Source of the DNA: an uncultured Clostridia bacterium
Lineage (GTDB): Bacteria > Bacillota > Clostridia > Christensenellales > Borkfalkiaceae
Direction: 5' to 3'
DNA: 64,000 nucleotides
Assembly: GCA_947623655.1 (NCBI GenBank)
Contig: CANQHG010000006.1
Span: forward strand, 35,973-99,972
Positions 9,903-19,718 of the stretch are shown here, piece by piece. How positions within the stretch are numbered: the first letter of the stretch is position 1; the number at the start of each line of letters is the position of its first letter. The notes beneath the pieces were generated by a model, which searched no databases, was not told the DNA's origin, and saw only the letters and a program-made list of their open reading frames with translations. The translations under genes and the position numbers were made by a program.

Positions 9903-12008
9903 ATGGACGAAGAAACTTTGGCCGTAGAGACCGATGAAGACGAAAATGTTGCCACAGCAGAGAGCGATGACGACGACAAATCAGAAAAAAGCGTCAGCTC
10001 AGACCTCATCCGCGGTCACATCAATACCATCATTCTTCGTGCGCTTTACGACGGCGATAAATACGGCTATGAGATCATAGCCGAGATCGAGCGCAAGAGT
10101 TCGGGGCAATACTCGTTAAAACAGCCCTCTCTCTATTCCGCGCTCAAACGTCTGGAAAAAGACGGTTACATCACCTCTTATTGGGGAGGTTCCGTCGGAG
10201 GCGGCAGGAGAAAATACTTTTCTTTGACGGACGAAGGAAAAGCGGTATCCGAGCAAAATCAAGCGGAGTGGGAATATTCCCGCACCATTATCGATTCGCT
10301 CATTTCCGACCGCGATTTCGACTTCAACCGTCCCGCCCCCACCGCCGTAGATATGCGGGTCCTGCGCAAATCGACTTCGCGCGTTCCCTCTCGTGAGGAC
10401 GACGAAGACGAACTCCTTTTCGAACCTGCGTTCGATGATACGGCACTGCGTGAAAAACTCGAAGAGGAAACCAAGCGGAAGCAAGAGGAGCTTGAGACTG
10501 CATATAACGATAAATTGCAGCAACTTGAGGCGGAACATTCCGAAAAAATCGCCGCACTCGATCGGGAACGCAGTGACCTTGAGACGGAAAAAGCGCGTTT
10601 CATCGAAGAAAATGCCGCAAGACAAACTGAACTGAACGACTCCTATGTCGCCAATCTGAAACAGCTCGCGATAATCCGCGAGCAACAGGAAGCATTGCTT
10701 CAAGCCAAGCGCGAAGAACTCGAACAAGAGCTCGAAACAGAGAGAGCGCGGCTCGAGGCGGAAAAAGCGGAGCATGAAACTGCACGTTCGGAAGCCGACG
10801 AATCCCTTAAAAACGAACTTGAACTTCAAAAGAAGAAGTACGATGAAGAGGCCGAAGAGCACGCCCGTGCACTTCAAACACTCAAAGATTCCAACGAACA
10901 GGCCATGGCCGAACAGAAAGAGGCTTGTGACGCCACATTGAGGAGCGAACGGGAACTGCATGAAAGGGATCTCAAAGAACTTTCCGAAAAACACGAACAA
11001 GAGATAGAGGGCCTTCAGGACGCCGCAAAACAAGAGAAAGAAAACGCGGTCCGCCTTGCCAGACAGGAAGAAGAAAGGCTGTTCGACGACAGATTGCAGG
11101 CTGAAAAAAATCGCTATAACGATCTTTTGACCGAGGAGAGAAACCGCTACAATACGGCTCTCTCCGAAGAGAGCGCCCGCCATGAAGCGCAAATCCGCGA
11201 CGATCGCATGCGGTATCAACAGGCGCTTGACGATCAAATCGCCGCTCTTCGCAGACAGATGGAACTCGAAATGGCTGAGCGCGAAAAACAGATCATTCAC
11301 CGTAACTATATTTCGCTTGTCGACTCTCCCGCCTCAGCGCGACAGAACGCATATGTCAACCAACCCTCCCCCTCTTCCGAAACGCAGCCCAAAGAAACGG
11401 AAGACTATCAATCCGTTGTGAGCCGTCTCTATGAAAATTCCGTGCGGTCTACCGCAAAAACGACAGAGAATTCCGCCGGGACACCTGTTTCGGGAATTGA
11501 TTTCAGAGACATAGAAAAACGTGCTTCGCGCGACGGGCTTCGCGTAGAGACAGTCGGCGGAGAGGCAGAAACAACAAATCAAAAAAACACGGATGACGTG
11601 AATACCGTTCATAAGGGAAAAGCACTCTTCCTGAGCGCTGTGGTCGTCTTCTTCTGGAGCGTCCTTGTAGGCGGCATCACAATGGGACTTCGCGGAACGC
11701 TCACGATCCCCGTCTTTTATCCATATTTGATGTGGTGCCTTGGCGTCGTGTTCCTTCTTTCTGCAGGTCTCATGTATGCCAATCACTTCGGCTATAACAG
11801 ATTGCGGCGATCGTCTCCCGCACTCATCAACGCGATCGTTATCTATTCGCTCATTGTGATCGTTTCATTGATCATAGCCCTTTCCGTCAGAATCGATTTT
11901 GCGGATATCTCGCAGCTCATGACCTATGTGCTCCTGCCCGCTATCTATTTTGTGAGCGTACTCATTTTCGGGATCTGTTATTTCTTCCAAGTCAGACCCA
12001 AAAAATAA
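9903..12008 (+). CDS. PadR-family HTH regulator fused to long coiled coil and C-terminal ~4-TM domain
   Basis: LIRGHINTIILRALYDGDKYGYEIIAEIERKSSGQYSLKQPSLYSALKRLEKDGYITSYWGGSVGGGRRKYFSLTDEGK (PadR wHTH); long E/K/R/A-rich coiled coil; hydrophobic C-terminus. Confidence 0.85.
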   Translation: MDEETLAVETDEDENVATAESDDDDKSEKSVSSDLIRGHINTIILRALYDGDKYGYEIIAEIERKSSGQYSLKQPSLYSALKRLEKDGYITSYWGGSVGGGRRKYFSLTDEGKAVSEQNQAEWEYSRTIIDSLISDRDFDFNRPAPTAVDMRVLRKSTSRVPSREDDEDELLFEPAFDDTALREKLEEETKRKQEELETAYNDKLQQLEAEHSEKIAALDRERSDLETEKARFIEENAARQTELNDSYVANLKQLAIIREQQEALLQAKREELEQELETERARLEAEKAEHETARSEADESLKNELELQKKKYDEEAEEHARALQTLKDSNEQAMAEQKEACDATLRSERELHERDLKELSEKHEQEIEGLQDAAKQEKENAVRLARQEEERLFDDRLQAEKNRYNDLLTEERNRYNTALSEESARHEAQIRDDRMRYQQALDDQIAALRRQMELEMAEREKQIIHRNYISLVDSPASARQNAYVNQPSPSSETQPKETEDYQSVVSRLYENSVRSTAKTTENSAGTPVSGIDFRDIEKRASRDGLRVETVGGEAETTNQKNTDDVNTVHKGKALFLSAVVVFFWSVLVGGITMGLRGTLTIPVFYPYLMWCLGVVFLLSAGLMYANHFGYNRLRRSSPALINAIVIYSLIVIVSLIIALSVRIDFADISQLMTYVLLPAIYFVSVLIFGICYFFQVRPKK

Positions 12009-12023
12009 CCCAAAAAGCTGAAA

Positions 12024-12057
12024 GCGCCGAACCCAAAGGTTCGGCGCGAATTTTTTT
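12024..12057 (+). terminator. Intrinsic terminator (10-bp stem), possibly bidirectional with rho
   Basis: GCGCCGAACC-CAAA-GGTTCGGCGC-GAA-TTTTTTT. Confidence 0.85.
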
Positions 12058-13507
12058 ATATTCCTTTATAGATTTTTAGCCATTCCGGCAAACGGGAAAT
12101 AAATTCTTTGTTGTCTGCCGTCCGCTTCATCATATCGTATAGGCCCGTCGGGTTTTCCGTAATTCCCCTCTCCCGCATTTTATAGACGGCTGAGAGTTCT
12201 TCCTCGGTCAGCAGAAGATCGTCTCGTCTCGTGCCTGATCTTCTGATGTCGATCGCGGGGAAAATGCGTCTTTCGGCAAGATCGCGCGAGAGAAAGATAT
12301 CGGCGTTGCCCGTTCCCTTGAACTCCTCGTAGATAATATCGTCCATGCGGCTGCCCGTATCGACGAGCGCCGTTGCAAGAATCGTAAGACTTCCCTTTTC
12401 AACGGTATTTCTTGCCGCACCGAAAAACCGCTTCGGCTCGCCCAATGCGCCTGCGTCGAGACCGCCCGAGAGAGTTCTTCCCGTATTCTCCGTCGCATTG
12501 TTGTAGGCTCTTGTCAGTTTTGTGAGTGAATCGAGCAAAATAACGACATCTTTTCCCAGTTCTACAAGACGCTTTGCATGCTCCACGCTCAAATGTGCGG
12601 CGCGGATATGTCTGTCCGCTCCTTCGTCAAACGTGGAATAAACGATTTTTGCCCCCGGTACGCTTTGACGGAAATCTGTTACCTCTTCAGGCCGTTCGTC
12701 AATGAGCAAAACAATGAGTTCGATCTCGGGATGATTTTCGCTGACGGAACGGGCAATGTTTTTCAGAAGAGTTGTCTTACCCGCTTTGGGCGGCGCGATG
12801 ATGAGCCCGCGCTGTCCTTTCCCGATGGGAACGAACATATCGAGAATGCGGAGAGAAAGCTCCGCCCTCTTTTCCGACAAATCGATCTTTTCATTTGCAT
12901 ACTGGGCGGTGAGGCCGTCGAAAAACGGGCGCTTTTCATAAGCTCCGATATACACGCCATTTACCGCGCCAAGCGTATCCATAGCAGGCGAATCGTTTTT
13001 GAGGCGGGGTTTGACAGTACACGTGACAAAATCTCCCTCTCTGAGTTTGTAACTGTGAATCGCCGGCGCAGGGATAAATACATCGCTTCCGTCGTTGGAT
13101 GGCTGGCAGTTTTTGGCCCTTAAAAAGCCGTAGCCGGAGGGCATCAACTCCAAAATTCCGCTGTAGAGCGTTTCTTCGCCGACAAAAGTTTGCTCCTGAT
13201 AATCGGGAGAACAGACAGTGAAACTGACCGACGGATCCGCATATTTTTGCTTGATTTCGGCAAGCTTGTCTAAGATTGCGGGATCGAGATAGGTCTGTTT
13301 GGGGGGCGCTCCCCGTCTGGAACGCACAATCGGATGTACCCGCTCCATCAAAATGTCGAGAATACCCATTACAAGAGTCTCTTTATTTGTCGCACAAACC
13401 TGCGCAACGCCCTGAAATCTGCCGAGCACTCTCAATGAAACGATCGGCAACGACTCAAGATACGTACGGTAATCCTCTTCAAGTTGTGCTCTACTAGACC
13501 TATCCAT
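12056..13507 (-). CDS. rho: Transcription termination factor Rho
   Basis: [49 protein letters not shown]. Confidence 0.96.
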   Translation of the reverse strand: MDRSSRAQLEEDYRTYLESLPIVSLRVLGRFQGVAQVCATNKETLVMGILDILMERVHPIVRSRRGAPPKQTYLDPAILDKLAEIKQKYADPSVSFTVCSPDYQEQTFVGEETLYSGILELMPSGYGFLRAKNCQPSNDGSDVFIPAPAIHSYKLREGDFVTCTVKPRLKNDSPAMDTLGAVNGVYIGAYEKRPFFDGLTAQYANEKIDLSEKRAELSLRILDMFVPIGKGQRGLIIAPPKAGKTTLLKNIARSVSENHPEIELIVLLIDERPEEVTDFRQSVPGAKIVYSTFDEGADRHIRAAHLSVEHAKRLVELGKDVVILLDSLTKLTRAYNNATENTGRTLSGGLDAGALGEPKRFFGAARNTVEKGSLTILATALVDTGSRMDDIIYEEFKGTGNADIFLSRDLAERRIFPAIDIRRSGTRRDDLLLTEEELSAVYKMRERGITENPTGLYDMMKRTADNKEFISRLPEWLKIYKGI

Positions 13508-13510
13508 TCT

Positions 13511-14143
13511 TTATATCCTCTCCATAACAATGATCTGAGTCTCCGAAGGAAGCGTATTTTTTGAGATCACAAGCTCTTTCCTGACAGAATATTTATCACC
13601 GACAGCTTTTAGAAAACTGCTTTCATTTGCAATATCCACAGTGAGATCCTCTACATAGTAGTGCATTGGGATCGCAATAGCGGGCGAGACGGCTCGTACA
13701 TATTCGGCCGCGGCAATACCGTCTATCGTATAGTGCCCACCCACTGGAATAAGAAGGACGTCCGGCTTCCCGATCGCTTTCAACACACTGCTCTCGAGTT
13801 TTTGCCCAAGATCTCCGAGATGACAGATGCGTATTCCATCCATCTCAAAGGAAAAAATCAAATTTTTTCCTCTCTTCGAGCCGTGTGCATCGTCGTGAAA
13901 GCTATCAGAAGCACATACTTCTATCCCGCGAACATTGAATTTTCCCGCCTTGCGGAGAAGAGAAAAGGCACCGTCGACTGCTTCGACGTTACAATGGTCG
14001 TAATGGCCGTGGCTGACGGTAACAATATCGGCTTTTAAGCGCGGAAAAGAAAACCCGATATCGCCATAGGGATCGGTAAGAAGACTTGTCCCGCTCTCAG
14101 AGCGAAAGAAAAAGCAGGAGTGTCCGATATAGTTTATTTCCAT
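13511..14143 (-). CDS. MBL-fold metal-dependent hydrolase (UPF0173-like)
   Basis: MEINYIGHSCFFFRSESG...VSHGHYDHCNVEAVDG. Confidence 0.85.
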   Translation of the reverse strand: MEINYIGHSCFFFRSESGTSLLTDPYGDIGFSFPRLKADIVTVSHGHYDHCNVEAVDGAFSLLRKAGKFNVRGIEVCASDSFHDDAHGSKRGKNLIFSFEMDGIRICHLGDLGQKLESSVLKAIGKPDVLLIPVGGHYTIDGIAAAEYVRAVSPAIAIPMHYYVEDLTVDIANESSFLKAVGDKYSVRKELVISKNTLPSETQIIVMERI

Positions 14144-14532
14144 TGATCCTCCGAAAGAACTTGAATATGAATTTTTAGAAAAAATTTTTGCGAAGACGGC
14201 CCCGAACCGAGGTCATAGGTAAGACGAAGAAATATTTCCGACTGTGAAAAATAAACTTTGTAAATGTGCGTAAAGATAGGAAGCTCGGAAACACGGCCTG
14301 CGAAAGACATTCGAAAAATTCCGTGTTCACCAACACTAAAAAGCGCATGCAAATCGTTTTCGCCCCGCCGATCCAAAATAAGATGGCTATGAAAAATTTC
14401 AAGCGATGAAACGTCGCCCTCGATCGGATATGTAATTACCGCCCCCTCCTCGCGGCGGTCCAAAGTTCCGATCGCATCAAATCGGGACGTTTTTCCGAGC
14501 GTGCGCGTCGCAATTTCAATGCGTGAAGTCAT
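14134..14532 (-). CDS. DUF1934/YwiB-like small beta-barrel protein
   Basis: MTSRIEIATRTLGKTSRFDAIGTLDRREEGAVITYPI..., upstream TTTACA-N17-TATAAT. Confidence 0.55.
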   Translation of the reverse strand: MTSRIEIATRTLGKTSRFDAIGTLDRREEGAVITYPIEGDVSSLEIFHSHLILDRRGENDLHALFSVGEHGIFRMSFAGRVSELPIFTHIYKVYFSQSEIFLRLTYDLGSGPSSQKFFLKIHIQVLSEDQWK

Positions 14533-14590
14533 TGTTGCTATTATAGCTCATATACTTGAATTTGTAAACTACTTTTTAAAAAAATGATAT

Positions 14591-14619
14591 ATTATGTCTG
14601 ACATATTACTATGTAAAAT
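14591..14619 (+). repeat. Dispersed palindromic motif copy (c): ATTATGTCTGACATATTACTATGTAAAAT
   Basis: Direct reading. Confidence 0.9.
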
Positions 14620-14633
14620 ATAAAAAATAAGAT

Positions 14634-15278
14634 TTAAAGGCATTTCATTGCCCACAAATATTCTTTCAATCGCCTTCTCTTCTCCTTGCAATCCGGTACG
14701 ATCTTCGCGAGCGTTTCCCAAAAAGCCCGGCTGTGATTCATGTGCTTTGTGTGGCATAGCTCATGCGCGGCCAAATAAAAGGCAAGTTCCGGCGGCAGAA
14801 ACGCCGATCGGAACGAATAGGCGATCGTTCCTTTGATGTTGCATGAGCCCCATCTGCTTCGTGCAGAGGTTATCACGATCTTCGAATAGCGGAAGCGATA
14901 CTTCTCTGCTATCGCCGCGGTCATCGCTGTCATAAAGTCTCTCGTCAGTGACTTTAAAAGCTTTTTCAGCGCTTCTTCGCGGTTTTCGTTCGGTAAAAAG
15001 AGCTTTTCTGAAGTAAGAGCCGCTTTCCCTGTCTCTATTTTTACAGTGTTACCGAATAATTCAATTGAAGAACCGTCGGAAAAATTCGGACGATACCGCC
15101 CCTCTTGCTCTTGGATGCGGCGGAATATCCAAAGTTTGTGTCTTTCCACGAATTCAGCTATTTTTCTTTCGGATACTTTATTCGGAGCCTTTACGATGAC
15201 TCTCCCGTCTTTCACAGTCACCGAAAGCGTTTTTCGTGCACTTCTGATAATGTCATATTCCATTGATACTTGTTTCAT
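14634..15278 (-). CDS. YgjP-like M48-type metallopeptidase (DUF45)
   Basis: SARSRWGSCNIKGTIAYSFRSAFLPPELAFYLAAHELCHTKHMNHSRAFW. Confidence 0.88.
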   Translation of the reverse strand: MKQVSMEYDIIRSARKTLSVTVKDGRVIVKAPNKVSERKIAEFVERHKLWIFRRIQEQEGRYRPNFSDGSSIELFGNTVKIETGKAALTSEKLFLPNENREEALKKLLKSLTRDFMTAMTAAIAEKYRFRYSKIVITSARSRWGSCNIKGTIAYSFRSAFLPPELAFYLAAHELCHTKHMNHSRAFWETLAKIVPDCKEKRRRLKEYLWAMKCL

Positions 15279-15334
15279 TCTCCCTCTTCTGACAATTCGT
15301 TGACTTACAAAGCAAAATATGTTAAAATCAAAGT

Positions 15335-16600
15335 ATGAGTAGCTTAATGGTATCCGGACTGAAATCCAAGAAGATCACTGTACGCGTCCCTGCTTCCAAG
15401 AGTATTCTGAACAGGGCGCTTCTTCTTGCCGCATTCACCGAGGGCGACACACTGCTACGGTGCGGAGACATCTGCGAAGACAGTGAAGCACTTTTAAGAT
15501 GTTTGTCCGCATTGGGTATTCAGACGAAGAAACGAACGGATGGTCTACTCGTTCACGGTAAACGCGAAACCAAGCAGGAAAGTATATTGCATGTAGGAAA
15601 TGCGGGTACTGTCGCCCGTTTTTTGACGGCGATCCTCGCATTTCGCGGCGGAAATTATGAATTCCACGCCTCCGCACAGATGCGTATGCGCCCTATGGAC
15701 ATTTTGCCGCTTTTACACACACTTGGCGTCAAAATCGAATATTTACAGCAAGAAGAACACTTTCCTTTTCGGATGAGTTCGGATGGCATCTCGGCAGAAT
15801 CGGCGGAAATCGATACAAGTGTCAGCACACAGTATGCAAGCGGACTTCTTCTCGCCGCTGCCTTGAGCAGCAAGCCCTTTCGGCTGATTCTCAGAGGCGG
15901 CAGACAAGACGGAAGCTACATCAACATGACGGCTGCCCTCATCACAGCTTTCGGCGGAAATGCACAACCGCTTACAACGGAAAAAGGGTTTTCCGTTACC
16001 CCAATTTACAGCGCACCATCTCACTTTACGGTCGAACCAGATGTCTCCGGCGCATGCTATTTTTTTGCGCTTTCCCTCCTTTGCAACGCATGTGTGTTAG
16101 TTGAAGGCGTTCACGCGCATTCTCTTCAGGGCGACATGAGATTTTTGCGGCTGTTACAACAAAAGGGATTAAAAATCAAGGAAACGTCGGACGGAATCAT
16201 CGCAGACGGCGAAAATATCCCCTTTTATAACGGTTTCGACGAAGACATGCAAGACTATTCCGACCAAACGATGACGGTCGCCGTCTTGGCGGCTTTTGCG
16301 AGCTCCCCGTCTATTTTAAGGGGAATTTCGCATATAAAAGCTCAAGAATGTGACCGCGTAAATGCTATTATAAAAAATTTGAACGCTCTCGGCGCCCGCG
16401 CCTTTACAAACGGCGAAGATATCTTCATCGAACCGAATGGCACGCATCCCTGCAAAATCAAAACATTCGGCGATCACCGTGTTGCAATGTCGTTCGCACT
16501 TGCGGGAATGAAAACCGGAAACGTCGAAATAGACGATCCCGACTGTTGCAGAAAAACTTTTCCCGACTTCTTTAAAATCATTAAAGAAATAACGGTATAA
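15335..16600 (+). CDS. aroA: 3-phosphoshikimate 1-carboxyvinyltransferase
   Basis: PASKSILNRALLLAAF, GNAGTVARFLTA, QDYSDQTMTVAVLAAF, FGDHRVAMSFALAG. Confidence 0.95.
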   Translation: MSSLMVSGLKSKKITVRVPASKSILNRALLLAAFTEGDTLLRCGDICEDSEALLRCLSALGIQTKKRTDGLLVHGKRETKQESILHVGNAGTVARFLTAILAFRGGNYEFHASAQMRMRPMDILPLLHTLGVKIEYLQQEEHFPFRMSSDGISAESAEIDTSVSTQYASGLLLAAALSSKPFRLILRGGRQDGSYINMTAALITAFGGNAQPLTTEKGFSVTPIYSAPSHFTVEPDVSGACYFFALSLLCNACVLVEGVHAHSLQGDMRFLRLLQQKGLKIKETSDGIIADGENIPFYNGFDEDMQDYSDQTMTVAVLAAFASSPSILRGISHIKAQECDRVNAIIKNLNALGARAFTNGEDIFIEPNGTHPCKIKTFGDHRVAMSFALAGMKTGNVEIDDPDCCRKTFPDFFKIIKEITV

Positions 16601-16606
16601 ACTACA

Positions 16607-16637
16607 GCCTCGCATTGTGCGAGGCCTGCTTTTATTT
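16607..16637 (+). terminator. Intrinsic terminator after aroA
   Basis: GCCTCGCA-TTG-TGCGAGGC followed by CTGCTTTTATTTTT. Confidence 0.8.
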
Positions 16638-16994
16638 TTCGAGATATTTTTTGAGGATCTCAAACAAATCGTCTGAGATAACGTGTTCTACACGGCAGGC
16701 ATTTTCTTCGGCGAGCTCCCGTCCCGCGCCCATATGCATGAATACCTCCGTAAAAACACGATGCTTTTCATAGACATCTTCAGCCTTTTTTTGCCCTTTT
16801 TCGGTAAGCGCGATCTCACCGTTTTGATCGATCTCAATAAGCCCATCTTTTACGAGAAGATTGACAGCGCGCGAAACGCTTGACTTCGCATACCCGAGCT
16901 CCTCAACAATGTCAACCGAACGGACAGAAGCACGCTTTGCCTTAAGGAGCAAAATCGTTTCTAAATACATCTCCTGCGATTCGTGCGTTCTCAT
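16632..16994 (-). CDS. DtxR/MntR-family metal-dependent repressor (short form, no FeoA-like domain)
   Basis: MRTHESQEMYLETILLLKAKRASVRSVDIVEELGYAKSSVSRAVNLLVKDGLIEI...RVEHVISDDLFEIL. Confidence 0.88.
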   Translation of the reverse strand: MRTHESQEMYLETILLLKAKRASVRSVDIVEELGYAKSSVSRAVNLLVKDGLIEIDQNGEIALTEKGQKKAEDVYEKHRVFTEVFMHMGAGRELAEENACRVEHVISDDLFEILKKYLEK

Positions 16995-17018
16995 ATGTCC
17001 ACCTCGTTTTTTTCTTTC

Positions 17019-17047
17019 ATTATACGATACTTTGTATCATTTGTAAA
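17019..17047 (-). promoter_or_regulatory. Promoter with internal operator GATACAAAGTATC for DtxR/MntR-like gene
   Basis: TTTACA-N17-TATAAT on minus strand; perfect GATAC-AAA-GTATC palindrome (17026-17038) in spacer. Confidence 0.65.
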
Positions 17048-17103
17048 GAGTGAATTGAAATTTTTTAAATATTTTTATTAAATAGAACAAAAGCAGAACG
17101 CGG

Positions 17104-17565
17104 TCAAACGATGCCCTGTTTCTTTAAATAAGACAACAGGCACTTGCAACCCTCTTCTATATCGCGAAAAGAATCGTCGAAGTTTCCCGTATACCAAGGA
17201 TCTGCGATCGGGCGAACGCGGTCGGAAAAATCCAGAAGCATGCGAACCTTGTACGCATTCTTCTGCCCAACGATTTTTTTCATATCTTCAACGTTCCACT
17301 TGTCCATTCCAATGAGAAGATCGTACTTTTCACCGTCTTCTCCCGTCATCAAGCGTGCAACATGCGGTACGAGCGGTACGCCTTTTTTTCGCAGAATCTC
17401 CACCGTTCCCCGATGCGGCGTACAGCCTAAAGCGTCTGTGTGGGTGGCAGCGGATGACACTGCGACATTTATGATTCCCGCTTTTCCGACTAGATACGAC
17501 ATAATGCTTTCGGCCATTGGAGACCTGCAAATATTCCCGTGACAAACAAATAATACTCTGTACAT
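17104..17565 (-). CDS. Low-molecular-weight protein-tyrosine phosphatase
   Basis: VLFVCHGNICRSPMAE, ...IADPWYTGNFD. Confidence 0.95.
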   Translation of the reverse strand: MYRVLFVCHGNICRSPMAESIMSYLVGKAGIINVAVSSAATHTDALGCTPHRGTVEILRKKGVPLVPHVARLMTGEDGEKYDLLIGMDKWNVEDMKKIVGQKNAYKVRMLLDFSDRVRPIADPWYTGNFDDSFRDIEEGCKCLLSYLKKQGIV

Positions 17566-17615
17566 AAAGTGTCCGAAATTTTCAAATAATTTTCATTTTT
17601 TCATTTTTTTGTTAT

Positions 17616-17642
17616 ATTATTGTTAAAAAACTTAACAATAAT
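17616..17642. repeat. 11-bp-arm inverted repeat ATTATTGTTAA-AAAAC-TTAACAATAAT
   Basis: Perfect arms, in divergent intergenic region. Confidence 0.75.
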
Positions 17643-17701
17643 GAAAATTTTTATAAAAATTTTTGTGAAATTTGAAAATTTTTTTATAAAAAGTCTTGCA
17701 T

Positions 17702-17730
17702 TTGTTAATTTATGGTGTTATAATGAAAAC
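17702..17730 (+). promoter_or_regulatory. Promoter TTGCAT-N17-TATAAT for XRE gene
   Basis: ttgcatttgttaatttatggtgttataat just upstream of ATG 17731. Confidence 0.6.
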
Positions 17731-17934
17731 ATGAAAATATTCTCTGAACGGCTTTTGGAGCTCAGAAAGGAACGTGGCCTTTCGCAGGCCACCGTTGCAA
17801 GAGACTTGAGCGTCAGTCTTGGGATCGTTTGCTATTGGGAGAGAAACAAAAGCGACCCGACGGCATCGAATATTGCCAAACTTGCGCGTTACTTTAATGT
17901 AACGAGCGATTATCTGCTCGGTCTCGCCGAATGA
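17731..17934 (+). CDS. XRE-family HTH protein (single domain)
   Basis: MKIFSERLLELRKERGLSQATVARDLSVSLGIVCYWERNKSDPTASNIAKLARYFNVTSDYLLGLAE. Confidence 0.9.
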   Translation: MKIFSERLLELRKERGLSQATVARDLSVSLGIVCYWERNKSDPTASNIAKLARYFNVTSDYLLGLAE

Positions 17935-18009
17935 TTTTTTTCGTGACTTGGGGATTGTAAGGCGCCGTGCGTAGACGCAAAATATTCATCGTGGAAAAAA
18001 TCCGAACCG

Positions 18010-18033
18010 ATCCGCCCTGTGGGCGGATTTTTA
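18010..18033 (+). terminator. Intrinsic terminator
   Basis: ATCCGCCC-TGT-GGGCGGAT-TTTTATT. Confidence 0.75.
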
Positions 18034-18864
18034 TTATATCTCCATCCGATCAAGCTCGGCCTTTTCTGCTTCCGTCAAATACTCCCGCAGAGATCGCAAC
18101 CGTTCGAGAAGCTTTACCGTCTCTTCCGTCTCCCCCATCTCTTTCAGATAATTGATCTGAAGAAACAACAGGGCATGATAGGCAGGCAGATCTTCCCGTA
18201 TAACAGGCGCCGAAAAAAGCAAATCGCGCTCGATATCCCGATATGTTCCCCGATACAAGACGGCCTGTGCCGTGAGAACGCGCAACATGACTTCTTCCTC
18301 TGACTTGCGGCGGAGAAGCCCCCAAAGTACGGCGCCGTCGGTCTTTCCAGCGGAAAGTTCCACGGGATAGAGTGCGATCAACCCCTCGTATAGGAGCAAG
18401 ATCCCCATCATGCCGCCAAACAGCCAACCCGCGTGATATGGCATTGCGAGATACAGCCCAAGAAAAGCACATCCGAGGACGAGACAGAGCATTGGACCGC
18501 CCAAAGCAAAGATGACTATCTTTACCCGCATATGCCCCCTCTTTTTGGGAGACATCTCCGTCGCACCTGCGTAATTCGGGTTGACAACTTTGATCTTTCC
18601 GCCTGAGATTCGAACATAGGAAAGGGTAACTCCGACAAATTTCATGCCGGTCATCCATCCGAAGAGAAGATGTCCCAGCTCGTGTAATAGAGCGGGAATG
18701 CGCAGAATCTCGGCCAGGATGACCGCGTTCAAGACAAGATATTCCGCTACGCCTGCGGGGCGCGGAGCCGTGAACAGAAAGAGAAGCACAACTCCCGCGA
18801 CCGAAGCGCTCCAAAGCACAAAGCTCAATATATTATATATAATTCTCTTCGTCTTTCCGCTCAT
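18034..18864 (-). CDS. M50-family (site-2-protease-like) membrane metallopeptidase
   Basis: LLHELGHLLFGWMTGMKFVGV (HExxH), multi-TM, TDG near second metal-ligand region. Confidence 0.75.
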   Translation of the reverse strand: MSGKTKRIIYNILSFVLWSASVAGVVLLFLFTAPRPAGVAEYLVLNAVILAEILRIPALLHELGHLLFGWMTGMKFVGVTLSYVRISGGKIKVVNPNYAGATEMSPKKRGHMRVKIVIFALGGPMLCLVLGCAFLGLYLAMPYHAGWLFGGMMGILLLYEGLIALYPVELSAGKTDGAVLWGLLRRKSEEEVMLRVLTAQAVLYRGTYRDIERDLLFSAPVIREDLPAYHALLFLQINYLKEMGETEETVKLLERLRSLREYLTEAEKAELDRMEI

Positions 18865-19718
18865 TTCAGTCCTTTAAGGGCGAGATAACCCTCCAAGTTG
18901 TCTCTATCCGAAAATCTGACCTCTTTCAGTCCCATTTTTTCCATGAGTTTTTGAAGTAAAAGAGTCGCTCCCGCGAGGATATCCGCCCGCTGCTTGTCCA
19001 TTCCCCGCAAGGCCTTTCGTTCTTCGACAGTGAGGGAAAAAAGCTTTTCTGCCGTTTTATTGACCCAAACGTCAGAAAGTGTGGTGTCCTGCAACACGAC
19101 AGGATCATACTCTAAAAGCTCATGTTTCAGGCAAGCCAAAGTAGAAGCTGTACCACCTACGGCATAAATGGCTTTTCCCGCGGAGATGGGTAAGCCGGTT
19201 GTTTCTTTTTCAATCCTTTGTGTAAGTTTTGCAATGTCCTCTCCGCAAGAATCGTGCAAACGGACCGCCCCGATATCCAGACTGCACGAAAAGACCGTCT
19301 TACTGTTTTCAATCAAGCAGATCTCGGTGCTTGCGCCGCCGATGTCCAGAATTCCTCCATCTTTTTTGTCACCCAATGCCCCGAGGACGGCAAGGCGCGC
19401 CTCATCGACACCCGAAATGACATCGGTCGAGATCCCGCACGCGTCTCGGATGATCCGACATAATCGATTCCCGTTTTCGGCAGATCGGACGGCTGCCGTC
19501 GCAAACGCGTATACCTCTGGCGCTACGGCACTCCCCTCACGCACGAAACAGTCGACCACATGCGCAGTTCGTTCCATCGCCTCTTCGGAAAGCTTTCCGT
19601 GGGCGTCTAAACCTTCGGCCAAACGGGTCGTTGCAACCTTTTTATATAAAGTTTTTCCGTCCGCCCATAGCATGAGGCGAACGGAATTGGAGCCGATATC
19701 AATGATTGCGTACTTCAC
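18861..19718 (-). CDS. Ppx/GppA phosphatase family protein
   Basis: VKYAIIDIGSNSVRLMLW...GILDIGGASTEICLIE...YAVGGTASTLA; GTG start overlaps upstream stop. Confidence 0.88.
   Translation of the reverse strand: MKYAIIDIGSNSVRLMLWADGKTLYKKVATTRLAEGLDAHGKLSEEAMERTAHVVDCFVREGSAVAPEVYAFATAAVRSAENGNRLCRIIRDACGISTDVISGVDEARLAVLGALGDKKDGGILDIGGASTEICLIENSKTVFSCSLDIGAVRLHDSCGEDIAKLTQRIEKETTGLPISAGKAIYAVGGTASTLACLKHELLEYDPVVLQDTTLSDVWVNKTAEKLFSLTVEERKALRGMDKQRADILAGATLLLQKLMEKMGLKEVRFSDRDNLEGYLALKGLK

Noticed and set aside
10116-11300. 394-aa minus-strand ORF rich in Phe/Leu
   Set aside because: Antisense complement of the E/K-rich coiled coil (GAA/AAA codons read as TTC/TTT); not a real membrane protein.
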